A stretch of DNA of 64,000 nucleotides from PRO6 sp035565775 (GTDB lineage Bacteria > Pseudomonadota > Alphaproteobacteria > Rhizobiales > Xanthobacteraceae): the NCBI GenBank assembly GCA_035565775.1, contig DATMRW010000021.1, forward strand, positions 186,001 through 250,000, read 5' to 3'. The position numbers were made by a program, and so were the translations under genes. The notes beneath the pieces were generated by a model. That model worked only from the letters and a program-made list of their open reading frames with translations. It was not told the origin of the DNA and did not search any database. Shown piece after piece: positions 35,569 through 44,549 of the stretch. Every line of letters begins with the position of its first letter. Position 1 is the first letter of the stretch.

Positions 35569-36314
35569 GCGCCGCCATCGAACTGCGCGCCGTCGAAAAG
35601 AGCTTCGGCAACGTCAAGATCATCCACGACCTCAACCTGCGCGTCGAACAGGGCGAGCGCCATGCCGTGATCGGCCCGAACGGCGCAGGAAAGTCGACCA
35701 CCTTCAATCTGATCAGCGGCTATCTCACGCCGACCTCCGGCGAGATTCTGCTCAACGACCAGAGCATCGGCGGCCTGCCGCCCTACACCATCAACCGCCG
35801 CGGCCTTTCGCGCTCGTTCCAGGTCACGAACGTGTTCGGGCGCATGAGCGTGTGGGAGAACATCCGCTGCGCGGTGCTGTGGGCGACCGGCCAGCGTTAC
35901 GCCTTCTGGAAGAACGTCGACAAGTTGCCGGAAGTGCGCGACCGCACGGCGGAGATCTTGAACGACATCCACCTGTTCTCCCGCCGCGACGTTCCCGCCG
36001 CGCTGCTCACCTATGCCGAGCAGCGCGCGCTGGAAATCGGCATCACCATCGCCAGCGGCGCCAGCGTCATCCTGCTCGACGAGCCGACCGCCGGCATGAG
36101 CCGGGCGGAGACCGAACGCGCCGTCGACCTCATCCGCCGCCTGACCGAAGGCCGCACGCTGGTGATCGTCGAGCACGACATGAGCGTCGTGTTCGGCCTC
36201 GCCGACCGTATCTCGGTGCTGGTCTATGGCCGCATCATCGCCTCCGGCACGCCGGAAGAAATTCGGGCCAATCCCAAGGTCCGGGAAGCTTATCTCGGTG
36301 AGGAGGCCGACTGA
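35565..36314 (+). CDS. livG: HAAT-type ABC transporter ATPase LivG (system 2, variant signature)
   Basis: This 249-aa ATPase has a canonical Walker A (GPNGAGKST at 38-46), Walker B ILLDEPTAG (169-177) and switch His in VEHDMSVVF. The ABC signature is unusual: LTYAEQ at 148-153, where most LivG proteins have LSYGQ, so the key Gly is Ala. The LivG proteins of systems 1 (LPYGKQ) and 3 (LSYGLR) keep the Gly. ATG 35565 overlaps livM, and its stop shares a base with the livF start (TGATG). Confidence 0.92.
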   Translation: MSAAIELRAVEKSFGNVKIIHDLNLRVEQGERHAVIGPNGAGKSTTFNLISGYLTPTSGEILLNDQSIGGLPPYTINRRGLSRSFQVTNVFGRMSVWENIRCAVLWATGQRYAFWKNVDKLPEVRDRTAEILNDIHLFSRRDVPAALLTYAEQRALEIGITIASGASVILLDEPTAGMSRAETERAVDLIRRLTEGRTLVIVEHDMSVVFGLADRISVLVYGRIIASGTPEEIRANPKVREAYLGEEAD

Positions 36315-37012
36315 TGCTCCTCGAAGTCAAAGATCTTCACGCCTACTACGGCAAGAGCCACATCCTGCAGGGCGTCGACATGCATATCGACGCCGGCGAA
36401 GTGGTCAGCCTGCTCGGCCGCAACGGCGTCGGCCGTTCCACCACCGTCAAGGCGATCATGGGCGAGGTGCCGCCGCACGGCGTCATCCGCTTCAAGGGCG
36501 AGGACATCGCCGGGCTGCCAAGCTATCGCATCGCCCGGCTCGGCCTCGGCTACGTGCCCGAGCATCGCGACATTTTCCCCGGCCTCACGGTGCGGCAGAA
36601 CCTCCTGCTCGGCGTCAAGGACACGAGGCGTCCGGGCCGCTGGCGGCTGGAGGAAATGCTGGAACTCTTTCCCAACCTCGCGGCGCGGGCGGACACCGCC
36701 GCAGGCGTCCTCTCCGGCGGCGAGAAGCAGATGCTGACGACCTGCCGGACGCTGATGGGCGACCCCGACCTCATCATGATCGACGAGCCGACCGAAGGGC
36801 TCGCGCCGCTGATCGTCCAGCAGGTCGGCGACCTCATCGTGCGGATCGCCGAAGCCGGCGTCGCGATCCTGCTGGTGGAACAAAAGCTGTCGATCGCGCT
36901 GAAAATCTCCAAACGGGTCTACATCATGGGCCATGGCCGCATCGTCTTCGAGGGCAGCCCTGCCGAGCTGCGGGCCAATCAGGCCGTTCGGCGGGAATGG
37001 CTCGAAGTGTGA
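36314..37012 (+). CDS. livF: HAAT-type ABC transporter ATPase LivF (system 2, Walker A Lys-to-Arg)
   Basis: This 232-aa ATPase is otherwise normal (signature LSGGEKQML, Walker B LIMIDEPTEGLAP, VEQKLS at the switch), but its Walker A is GRNGVGRST with Arg41 where the invariant lysine should be. The codon is CGT at 36434-36436, which differs from both Lys codons at every position, so a single base-call error cannot explain it. With the variant LivG signature this suggests a transporter with one degenerate ATP site. The ATG overlaps the livG stop by one base. Last gene of system 2. Confidence 0.92.
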   Translation: MLLEVKDLHAYYGKSHILQGVDMHIDAGEVVSLLGRNGVGRSTTVKAIMGEVPPHGVIRFKGEDIAGLPSYRIARLGLGYVPEHRDIFPGLTVRQNLLLGVKDTRRPGRWRLEEMLELFPNLAARADTAAGVLSGGEKQMLTTCRTLMGDPDLIMIDEPTEGLAPLIVQQVGDLIVRIAEAGVAILLVEQKLSIALKISKRVYIMGHGRIVFEGSPAELRANQAVRREWLEV

Positions 37013-37354
37013 CCCGCGATGAAGCCTATGCCTTGAAACCGAAGAAAGAAAACTTGCTCTTTGCGCCCGCGGGCTCCTCACATATGATCGAAGCAATGTG
37101 ACGGGCAACAAAGAAAAATTGACCCGCGGCCAACTCAAGACTTCAAGCAATCCGCCCTGCCCGGCGCCGCGCGGCCCCGGGGGATAGGACACGGACAGCT
37201 CGTTACTCCCCCGCGCCGGCGCGGGGGAGCGATAAAGGTCGAATAGGCCAGACGACCGCGAACTGGTAATTTTGCTGTCGGGACGCCCGCGACAAAGCGC
37301 GGCCAAGAACACAGAGCGCACAAGCGCCGCAGCACAGAGTTGAAGGAGGAGCGT
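37013..37354. other. Intergenic region between HAAT systems 2 and 3 (342 bp)
   Basis: No gene is supported. TTGACC near 37117 could be a -35 element for the next operon. A perfect 24-nt palindrome lies at 37206-37229 (listed separately). The ribosome-binding site of the next gene (GGAGG at 37345-37349) is at the right end. Confidence 0.55.
37206..37229. repeat. Perfect 24-nt palindrome
   Basis: CTCCCCCGCGCC followed directly by its exact inverse complement. It would form a very stable hairpin in RNA or could be an operator. It lies between the livF of system 2 and the GTG start of system 3. No T tract follows, so it is not a standard terminator. Confidence 0.8.
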
Positions 37355-38176
37355 GTGGGCGATGCATTGGAAGTGCGTGGTGTCTCGCTGCGTTTCGGCG
37401 GGGTGCGTGCGCTGACGGATGTCAGTTTTTCCATCAGGGACGGCGAACTCTTTTCGATCATCGGTCCGAACGGCGCTGGCAAAACGTCGATCGTCAACTG
37501 CATCTCCGGCCGCTATCGCCCGACGGAAGGCCAGTTGTTCTATCGCGGCCGCGACATCACCGGCCTGTCGCCGAACACGCGTGCCGACATCGGCATCGGG
37601 CGCACCTTCCAGAACCTCGCCCTGTTCCACCACATGAGCGTGCTCGACAACATCATGGTCGGCCGCCACCACCTCCTGAAAAACAATTTTGTCACCGGCT
37701 CGCTCTACTGGCTGACCGGCGCGCGGCGCGAGGAACTCGACCACCGCCGCAAGGTCGAGGAGATCATCGACTTTCTCGACCTGCAGTCGGTGCGCAAGGA
37801 AACCGCCGGCACGCTTTCCTACGGCCTGCGCAAGCGCGTCGAGCTGGCGCGCGCGATGGCACTGGAGCCGCAGCTCATCCTCCTCGACGAGCCGATGGCC
37901 GGCATGAACTTCGAGGAGAAGGAGGACATGGCCCGCTACATCGTCGATCTCAACGAGGAATACGGGATGACGGTAGTGATGATCGAGCACGACATGGGCG
38001 TGGTGATGGACATTTCCCACCGCGTCGTGGTGCTCGATTTCGGCCGCAAGATCGCCGAGGGCGACCCCGCCGCGGTGCTGGCCGATCCGCACGTGAAGCG
38101 CGCCTATCTCGGCGAGGAGGACGAGGCGCTGGCCGACGCCGACGACGCACCCGCAACCGCGGAGGCGCAGGCATGA
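37355..38176 (+). CDS. livG: HAAT-type ABC transporter ATPase LivG (system 3)
   Basis: This 273-aa ATPase has Walker A IGPNGAGKTSIVNCISG, signature LSYGLRKRVELARAMA, Walker B LILLDEPMAGMN and switch His in VMIEHDMGVVMD. GTG 37355 is preceded by GGAGG with a 5-nt spacer, and the in-frame TTG at 37340 would lie before that site, so GTG is the start. The acidic/Ala-rich C-terminal tail is specific to this copy. It overlaps the AMP-ligase gene by ATGA, so transport and acyl activation are translationally linked. Confidence 0.92.
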   Translation: MGDALEVRGVSLRFGGVRALTDVSFSIRDGELFSIIGPNGAGKTSIVNCISGRYRPTEGQLFYRGRDITGLSPNTRADIGIGRTFQNLALFHHMSVLDNIMVGRHHLLKNNFVTGSLYWLTGARREELDHRRKVEEIIDFLDLQSVRKETAGTLSYGLRKRVELARAMALEPQLILLDEPMAGMNFEEKEDMARYIVDLNEEYGMTVVMIEHDMGVVMDISHRVVVLDFGRKIAEGDPAAVLADPHVKRAYLGEEDEALADADDAPATAEAQA

Positions 38177-40116
38177 GCAGCCGCAGCCACTACCACGCGC
38201 GCGCCGCCGTCGCCGATACCTTTCCGAAAATCCTGCGCCTCAACGCGCAGGAGCATGGCCGCGAGGTCGCCCTGCGCGAGAAGGATTTTGGCCTCTGGCG
38301 CGTCATCAGCTGGGCCGACTATCAGGCCCGCACCCGCGATTTCGCGCTCGGCCTCATTGAACTCGGCATCGGCAAGGATGACGTCGTCGGCATCATCGGC
38401 GACAACCGGCCGGACTGGGTCGCGGCCGAGATCGCCGCCCATGCCGTCGGCGCCATGAGCCTTGGCATGTACCGCGATGCGCTCGATGACGAAGTGGCAT
38501 ATCTGCTGACCTATGGCGAGGCAAAAGTCGTCTTTACCGAGGACGAGGAGCAGGTCGACAAGCTGCTCGGGCTCGGCGACCGCCTGCCGCATCTGCGCCA
38601 CGTCATCTATTCCGATCCCCGCGGCATGCGGAAGTATGACGACCCGCGCCTTCTCAGCGCCGACGACCTCGCCAAGCGTGGCCGCGAGCGCGCCGCCCGC
38701 GAGCCGGAGCTGTATGACCAACTGGTGGACGCGACGCAGGGCGATGCGGTCGCCATTCTCTGCACCACCTCAGGCACGACATCGAACCCGAAGCTGGCGA
38801 TGCTCTCGGCCGGCAGCGTGCTGCGCCACTGCGCCACCTATCTCGCCTTCGACCCCAAGGGGCCGGAAGATGAATACGTCTCGGTGCTGCCGCTGCCGTG
38901 GATCATGGAGCAGATTTACGCGCTCGGCATGGGGCTGCTCTCGCGCATGAAGGTCAACTTCGTCGAGGAGCCCGAGACGATGATGAACGACTTCCGCGAG
39001 ATCGCGCCGACCTTCGTGCTATTCGCGCCGCGCATCTGGGAGTCGATCGCGGCCGACGTGCGCGCGCGGGTGATGGACGCCTCGCCGCTGAAGCAGAAGC
39101 TCTACGACATCGGCATGAAGAACGGCCTCGCCGCGCTCGATCAGGGACAGCGCTCCGCCGTCGCCGAAACGCTGCTGTTCCGCGCGCTGCGCGACCGGCT
39201 CGGCTTCACGCGCCTGCGCTCGGCGGCGACCGGCGGCTCGGCGCTGGGACCGGATACGTTCCGCTTCTTCCGCGCGCTCGGCGTGCCGCTGCGCACGCTC
39301 TACGGCCAGACCGAGCTTTTGGGCGCCTACACCCTGCACAAGCCGGAAGAGGTCGATCCCGACACCACCGGCGTGCCGATGGGCGAGGACATCGAGATCC
39401 GCATCGATGCGCCCGATAGCAACGGCGTCGGCGAGATCATGGTGCGCCACCCCAACATGTTCCTCGGATACTACAAAAATCCCGCCGCCTCGGCCGCCGA
39501 GATGGCGAACGGCTGGCTGAAATCGGGTGACGCGGGCTATTTCAACGCCAAGCGCCAGCTCGTGGTGATCGACCGCATTCAGGACCTTGCCGAGACCGCG
39601 CAGGGCCATCGCTTCTCGCCGATGTATGTCGAGAACAAGCTGAAGTTCTCGCCGTTCGTCGCCGAGGCCGTGGTGCTCGGCGCGGGCCGGAACTATCTCG
39701 CCGCGATGATCTGCATCCGTTTTTCGATCGTCTCGAAATGGGCGGAGCGCAACCGCATCGCCTTCACTACCTATTCGGACCTTGCCGCGCGGCCTGAGGT
39801 CTACGACCTGCTGCGCAAGGAGGTCGAAGCCGTCAATGCGACGCTGCCGGCCGCCCAGCGGATCTCGAAATTCTTGCTGCTCTACAAGGAGCTCGATGCG
39901 GACGACGGCGAGCTGACCCGGACCCGAAAGGTGCGGCGCAGCGTGATCAACGAAAAATACGCCTCGATCATCGATGCGATCTATGCCGGCCAGCCGAACA
40001 TCGACATCGACACGATGATCCGCTTTCAGGACGGCACCACCCAGCGCATCCGCACCACGCTGCGGATGGTCGACATGCGCGGCATCGCCGCCGCGCCCGC
40101 GGAGGCCGCGGAATGA
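38173..40116 (+). CDS. AMP-forming acyl-CoA synthetase (long-chain-type) in a transporter operon
   Basis: This 647-aa ANL-superfamily ligase activates a carboxylic acid to acyl-AMP and then acyl-CoA. It has the P-loop TSGTTSNPKLAML near residue 197, the YGQTELLGAYT motif near 377, LKSGDAGYFNAKRQLVVIDR (in two halves, near 452) and a C-terminal TRTRKVRR segment. Length and motifs resemble the long-chain fatty acyl-CoA ligases (FadD15-like), but the transporter context suggests a soluble acid imported by system 3. The ATG overlaps livG. livH follows after 118 bp. Confidence 0.88.
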   Translation: MSSRSHYHARAAVADTFPKILRLNAQEHGREVALREKDFGLWRVISWADYQARTRDFALGLIELGIGKDDVVGIIGDNRPDWVAAEIAAHAVGAMSLGMYRDALDDEVAYLLTYGEAKVVFTEDEEQVDKLLGLGDRLPHLRHVIYSDPRGMRKYDDPRLLSADDLAKRGRERAAREPELYDQLVDATQGDAVAILCTTSGTTSNPKLAMLSAGSVLRHCATYLAFDPKGPEDEYVSVLPLPWIMEQIYALGMGLLSRMKVNFVEEPETMMNDFREIAPTFVLFAPRIWESIAADVRARVMDASPLKQKLYDIGMKNGLAALDQGQRSAVAETLLFRALRDRLGFTRLRSAATGGSALGPDTFRFFRALGVPLRTLYGQTELLGAYTLHKPEEVDPDTTGVPMGEDIEIRIDAPDSNGVGEIMVRHPNMFLGYYKNPAASAAEMANGWLKSGDAGYFNAKRQLVVIDRIQDLAETAQGHRFSPMYVENKLKFSPFVAEAVVLGAGRNYLAAMICIRFSIVSKWAERNRIAFTTYSDLAARPEVYDLLRKEVEAVNATLPAAQRISKFLLLYKELDADDGELTRTRKVRRSVINEKYASIIDAIYAGQPNIDIDTMIRFQDGTTQRIRTTLRMVDMRGIAAAPAEAAE

Positions 40117-40234
40117 AGGCATTCGCGCCCTCGCGCCGCCGCCCAGCAGTGCACCTCGCCCCGCTTGCGAGCCGCGCCCGCCGCGCAGCATCCGCGATCG
40201 CCTTGAAAGTAGCAGCCCACCGAAACAGAGCCCC

Positions 40235-41128
40235 ATGAATACACAGCTTCTCATCCAGCTTCTGGTCAACGGCCTCGTCGTCGGCACGCTCTATGGCGTC
40301 GTCGCGATGTCGTTCGTGCTGATCTACAAGGCGACGCAGGTGGTCAATTTCGCGCAGGGCGAGCTGCTCCTGGTCGGCGCGTGGGTGTGCTGGGCGCTGA
40401 TGGTGAAATACCAGCTGCCGTTCTACCTCTCGATGCCGATCACCATGGCCTTCATGTTCGTGTTCGGCATTCTGATCCAGCTCGTCTTCCTGCGGCCGAT
40501 GATCGGCGAGCCGATCATCTCGGTCATCATGGTGACGATTGCGCTCTCGACGGTGCTGCAGGCGGCGATGAAGTGGATCTTTGGCGTCAATCCGCAGCCG
40601 TTCCCGCAAATCTTCACCAGCCAGAGCGTCGGCTTTCTCGGGCTTCAGATCCAGACCGTCTATGTCATGAGCCTCGTCGTCTCGATGGCGATGATCGCGG
40701 CAATGGCCTGGTTCTTCCAGTCGTCCAAGCACGGCCTCGCGATGCGCGCCACCGCGTTCAACCAGCAGGTCGCGCAGTCGCTCGGCATCTCGGTGAAGAG
40801 CGTGTTCGCGATGTCGTGGGCGATCTCGGCGACGGTGTCGGCGGTTGCCGGCGTCGTCGTCGCCGTGGTCAACGGCGTCTCCTCGGGCCTGTCGATCTAC
40901 GGCATCAAGGTCTTCCCCGCCGTCATCCTCGGCGGCCTCGATTCCATCGGCGGCGCGGTGCTCGGCGGCATCATCATCGGCCTGTTGGAGAATTTCGCGC
41001 AGTTCATCGACGGCGAATTCCTGCATTGGGGCAATCTCTACGAGGTCGCGCCGTTCTACGTTCTGATCATCATCCTGATGATCAAGCCCTACGGGCTGTT
41101 TGGCACCAGAGACATCGAGCGGGTGTAA
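40235..41128 (+). CDS. livH: HAAT-type ABC transporter permease LivH (system 3)
   Basis: This 297-aa permease has about 8 helices: LLVNGLVVGTLYGVVAMSFV near the N-terminus, then QVVNFAQGELLLVGAW. The coupling loop SSKHGLAMRATAFNQQVAQSLGI in two parts lies near residue 165, and VILGGLDSIGGAVLGGIIIG near 230. ATG 40235. It sits 118 bp after the ligase gene, in a gap with no visible gene, and 6 bp before livM. Confidence 0.93.
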   Translation: MNTQLLIQLLVNGLVVGTLYGVVAMSFVLIYKATQVVNFAQGELLLVGAWVCWALMVKYQLPFYLSMPITMAFMFVFGILIQLVFLRPMIGEPIISVIMVTIALSTVLQAAMKWIFGVNPQPFPQIFTSQSVGFLGLQIQTVYVMSLVVSMAMIAAMAWFFQSSKHGLAMRATAFNQQVAQSLGISVKSVFAMSWAISATVSAVAGVVVAVVNGVSSGLSIYGIKVFPAVILGGLDSIGGAVLGGIIIGLLENFAQFIDGEFLHWGNLYEVAPFYVLIIILMIKPYGLFGTRDIERV

Positions 41129-41134
41129 GCGAAG

Positions 41135-42205
41135 ATGACCACGTCCCAAATCCCCGCCGGTGACTTTCGCACTTCGTATGCGGCCGACACCACCATCTTC
41201 CCGACGGTCACGAGCCGCAACGCCGCGATCCTCGGCGTGCTGCTCTGCGCCTGCGCGCCGTTCGTCTTCAACGACTACTGGCTGAGCCTGCTGATCTCGA
41301 TCGGCATCTACGGTATCGCCGCGCTCGGCCTCAACATCCTGCTCGGCTTCACCGGCCAGATCTCGATCGGCCACGCCGCGTTCTTCCTGTTCGGCGCCTT
41401 CACCTCAGCCTATCTCTCGACCAAGCTGCCGATCCCGGCCTTCTTCGCCATTCCGCTCGCCGGCGTCGTCACCGCGCTGGTCGGCCTCGTCTTCGGCCTG
41501 CCGGCGGCGCGGCTGAAGGGCCTCTACCTCGCCATCGCCACGCTGGCCGCCCAGTATATCCTGCTCGACTTCTTCGCCCGCGCCGAATGGTTTTCCGGCG
41601 GCTCGGTGCCGGCTTCCGCCGCGCCGTTCTCGATCTTCGGCTACACGCTGCAGGGCGACCACCAGTATTTCTACGTGGTGCTGGCCTATGTCGTCATTTC
41701 CTACGTGCTTGTCACCAATCTGATGCGCACCCGCGACGGCCGCGCCCTGATCGCGGTGCGCGACCACTATCTCTCCGCCGAGATGATGGGCATCAACCTC
41801 ACCAAATATCGCACGCTGTCCTTCGGGCTTGCGGCCTTCTTCGCCGGCATCGGCGGCGCGCTCTACGCCCACTATCAGCTCGTCGTTTCCTACGAGGGTT
41901 TTGGCATCGAGCGTTCGATCCTGTTCCTCGCCATGGTCATCATCGGCGGCACCGGCTCGATCATGGGCACCCTGATGGGCACCGCCTTCGTCGTGCTGCT
42001 GCCCGAGGCGATGGAATGGCTGAGCGCGGCGCTGCGCGGCGGAATCATCGACCAGGCGCTCGGCATCAAGAACAACATCACGTTCCTTCGCGAGATCGCG
42101 ATCGGCGTGATCATCATCATCTTCCTGGTGTTCGAGCCGGACGGCCTCGCCCACCGCTGGAAGCAGATCAAGGCGTACTGGAAGCTCTACCCGTTTTCAC
42201 ACTGA
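41135..42205 (+). CDS. livM: HAAT-type ABC transporter permease LivM (system 3)
   Basis: This 356-aa permease has LLGFTGQISIGHAAFFLFGA near residue 70, the coupling loop TRDGRALIAVRDHYLSAEMMG near 200, FFAGIGGALYAHYQ and IIGGTGSIMGTLMG. About 9-10 helices. It starts 6 bp after livH and is followed 54 bp later by the binding-protein gene. It pairs with LivH of system 3 to form the pore. Confidence 0.93.
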   Translation: MTTSQIPAGDFRTSYAADTTIFPTVTSRNAAILGVLLCACAPFVFNDYWLSLLISIGIYGIAALGLNILLGFTGQISIGHAAFFLFGAFTSAYLSTKLPIPAFFAIPLAGVVTALVGLVFGLPAARLKGLYLAIATLAAQYILLDFFARAEWFSGGSVPASAAPFSIFGYTLQGDHQYFYVVLAYVVISYVLVTNLMRTRDGRALIAVRDHYLSAEMMGINLTKYRTLSFGLAAFFAGIGGALYAHYQLVVSYEGFGIERSILFLAMVIIGGTGSIMGTLMGTAFVVLLPEAMEWLSAALRGGIIDQALGIKNNITFLREIAIGVIIIIFLVFEPDGLAHRWKQIKAYWKLYPFSH

Positions 42206-42259
42206 GGTCGAAAGGGGCCGAACCCCTGACCTTCCACTTGTAACCGGAGGAAGAAGCCT

Positions 42260-43540
42260 ATGAGAATGAAAACGCTGCTTGGGACCGCCGCGCTGACACT
42301 GCTCATGAGCGCAAGCGGCGCGCTGGCGCAGTCCGCCATCAGAATCGGCCACCTCGCGGACTATTCCGGAGGCACGTCCGACGTCGGCACGCCATACGGG
42401 CAGGCGGTGGCCGACACCTTCGCCTGGATCAACAAGAACGGCGGCATCAACGGCACCAAGGTCGACATCGAGACCGTCGACTATGGCTATCAGGTGCCGC
42501 GCGCCGTCGCCCAGTACAAGAAGTGGACCGGCAGCAACAAGGTTGCCGCGATCATGGGCTGGGGCACGGCCGATACCGAAGCCCTCACCGGCTTCGTCGC
42601 GCAGGACAAGATCCCGTTCTTCTCCGCCTCCTATGCTGCGCAGCTCACCGACCCGACCGGGGCCGGCGGCAAGGCCAAGGCCGCGCCCTATAATTTCTTC
42701 TACGGCCCGAGCTATTCCGACGCGCTGCGCGCCGAGCTGACCTGGGCGGCGGAGGACTGGAAGGCCAAGGGCAAGAGCGGCAAGCCGAAATTCGTCCATA
42801 TGGGCGCCAACCACCCCTACCCCAACGCGCCGAAGGAAGCTGGCGAACAGCTCGCCAAGGAGCTCGGCTTCGACGTGCTGCCGCCACTGGTCTTCGCCCT
42901 GTCGCCGGGTGACTACAGCGCCCAGTGCCTCAGCCTGAAAAGCGCGGGCGCAAACTATGCCTATCTCGGCAACACCGCCGCCTCCAACATCTCCGTGATG
43001 AAGGCGTGCAAGACCGCCGGCGTCGACGTCCAGTTCCTCAGCAACGTGTGGGGCATGGATGAAAACGCCGCCAAGGCCGCGGGCGATGCCGCCGACGGCG
43101 TCGTCTTTCCGCTGCGCACGCCGGTTGCCTGGGGCGCGAGCGCTCCGGGCATGAAGATTGTCGGAGAGATTTCCAAAATCTCCGACCAGTCCGGCGCGGC
43201 CTATCGCCCGGTGCACTACATCGCGGGCGTCTGCAGCGCGCTGTTCATGAAGGAGGCGCTCGAATGGGCCGCCAAGAACGGCGGCGTCACCGGCGAGAAC
43301 GTGCAGAAGGCGTTCTACCACAAGGCCAACTGGGTGCCGGCCGGGATGGAAGGCGTCTGCAATCCCTCGACCTGGACCGAGAAGGATCATCGCGGCACCA
43401 TGGCCGTCGATCTGTATCGCTCGAAAGTTTCGGGGGCGACCGACGGCGACCTCAACGACGTGATGAAGAAGGGCACCATCAAGCTCGAGAAGGTCAAGAC
43501 GGTGGAACTGCCGCGCAAGTCCGAGTGGCTCGGCTGGTAA
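42260..43540 (+). CDS. Periplasmic substrate-binding protein of HAAT system 3
   Basis: This 426-aa LivK-like protein has a signal peptide about 1-24 (ALTLLMSASGALAQ) and then SAIRIGHLADYSGGTSDVG. The mature lobes include AIMGWGTADTEALTGFV and QFLSNVWGMDENAAKAAG. The ATG at 42260 has GGAGGAAG 7-15 bases upstream. Placement inside an operon with two CoA ligase-type enzymes suggests an aromatic or fatty carboxylic acid ligand rather than an amino acid. This is inference from context. Confidence 0.92.
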   Translation: MRMKTLLGTAALTLLMSASGALAQSAIRIGHLADYSGGTSDVGTPYGQAVADTFAWINKNGGINGTKVDIETVDYGYQVPRAVAQYKKWTGSNKVAAIMGWGTADTEALTGFVAQDKIPFFSASYAAQLTDPTGAGGKAKAAPYNFFYGPSYSDALRAELTWAAEDWKAKGKSGKPKFVHMGANHPYPNAPKEAGEQLAKELGFDVLPPLVFALSPGDYSAQCLSLKSAGANYAYLGNTAASNISVMKACKTAGVDVQFLSNVWGMDENAAKAAGDAADGVVFPLRTPVAWGASAPGMKIVGEISKISDQSGAAYRPVHYIAGVCSALFMKEALEWAAKNGGVTGENVQKAFYHKANWVPAGMEGVCNPSTWTEKDHRGTMAVDLYRSKVSGATDGDLNDVMKKGTIKLEKVKTVELPRKSEWLGW

Positions 43541-43706
43541 GCGCCGCAAAGCTGCGTGCCATGCCGGCAAGGATGAGGCATGGCGGCGCGGCACCGACAA
43601 CGGCTGCGCGGGCAGGCCCCGCGCAGCGACGTTGCTTCACAGCAACTAGCATTCGCCGGGCCGCGACACCTCCGGCGGCAAGCGTCCTCCAACCTGCGTG
43701 ACGATC

Positions 43707-44549
43707 ATGAGTGAGGCTGCCACGATCCTTCCGACGACGCCTTCCGCCGCCCCGGCGCCGAACATGCTGTTGTCGGTGCGCAATATCGAAGTCGTCTACG
43801 ACAAGGTCATTCTGGTCTTGCGCGGCCTCAGCATCGACGTGCCGCAAGGCGCCATCGTCGCGCTGCTCGGCGCCAACGGCGCCGGCAAATCGACCACGCT
43901 CAAGGCGATCTCGGGCCTCCTCAAGACCGAGGAAGGCGAGATCACCCGCGGCGACATCGTTTTCGACAACGAGCGCATCAACGGCATCGATCCCGACAAG
44001 ATCGTGCGGCGCGGCATCTTTCAGGTGATGGAGGGCCGCCGGATCATCTCCGACATGACGACGCTGGAAAACCTGCGGCTCGGCGCCTTCACCCGCAGCG
44101 ACAACGAGGTCGGCAGCGACATCGACATGGTGTTCAACTATTTTCCGCGCCTGAAGGAGCGCACCGGTCTTGCCGGATATCTCTCCGGCGGCGAGCAGCA
44201 GATGCTGGCGATCGGCCGCGCGCTGATGGCAAGGCCGAAGATGATCTTGATGGACGAGCCGTCGATGGGCCTGTCGCCACTGCTCGTGAAGGAGGTGTTC
44301 AGCATCATCGCGCGCATCAATCGCGAGCTTGGCGTCACCATCCTCTTGGTCGAGCAGAATGCGCGCGCGGCGCTCTCGGTCGCGAGCCACGGCTACATCA
44401 TGGAACAGGGCAAGGTGGTGCTGGACGGGCCGACCGAGGAGCTGCGCGACAACGAGGACGTCAAGGAGTTTTATCTCGGCGGCGCGGGCGATCAGCGCAA
44501 GAGCTTCAAAAACCTCAAAAGCTTCAAACGACGGAAACGCTGGCTGTGA
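43707..44549 (+). CDS. livF: HAAT-type ABC transporter ATPase LivF (system 3)
   Basis: This 280-aa ATPase has Walker A LLGANGAGKSTTLKAISG, signature LSGGEQQMLAIGRALM, Walker B ILMDEPSMGLSP and the LivF-typical VEQNARAAL. It carries an unusual Pro/Ala-rich N-terminal extension (about 20 residues) and a basic C-terminal tail. ATG 43707 is preferred, but GTG 43698 is also possible; neither has a strong ribosome-binding site. Its stop overlaps the GTG start of the PaaK-like gene. Confidence 0.9.
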   Translation: MSEAATILPTTPSAAPAPNMLLSVRNIEVVYDKVILVLRGLSIDVPQGAIVALLGANGAGKSTTLKAISGLLKTEEGEITRGDIVFDNERINGIDPDKIVRRGIFQVMEGRRIISDMTTLENLRLGAFTRSDNEVGSDIDMVFNYFPRLKERTGLAGYLSGGEQQMLAIGRALMARPKMILMDEPSMGLSPLLVKEVFSIIARINRELGVTILLVEQNARAALSVASHGYIMEQGKVVLDGPTEELRDNEDVKEFYLGGAGDQRKSFKNLKSFKRRKRWL

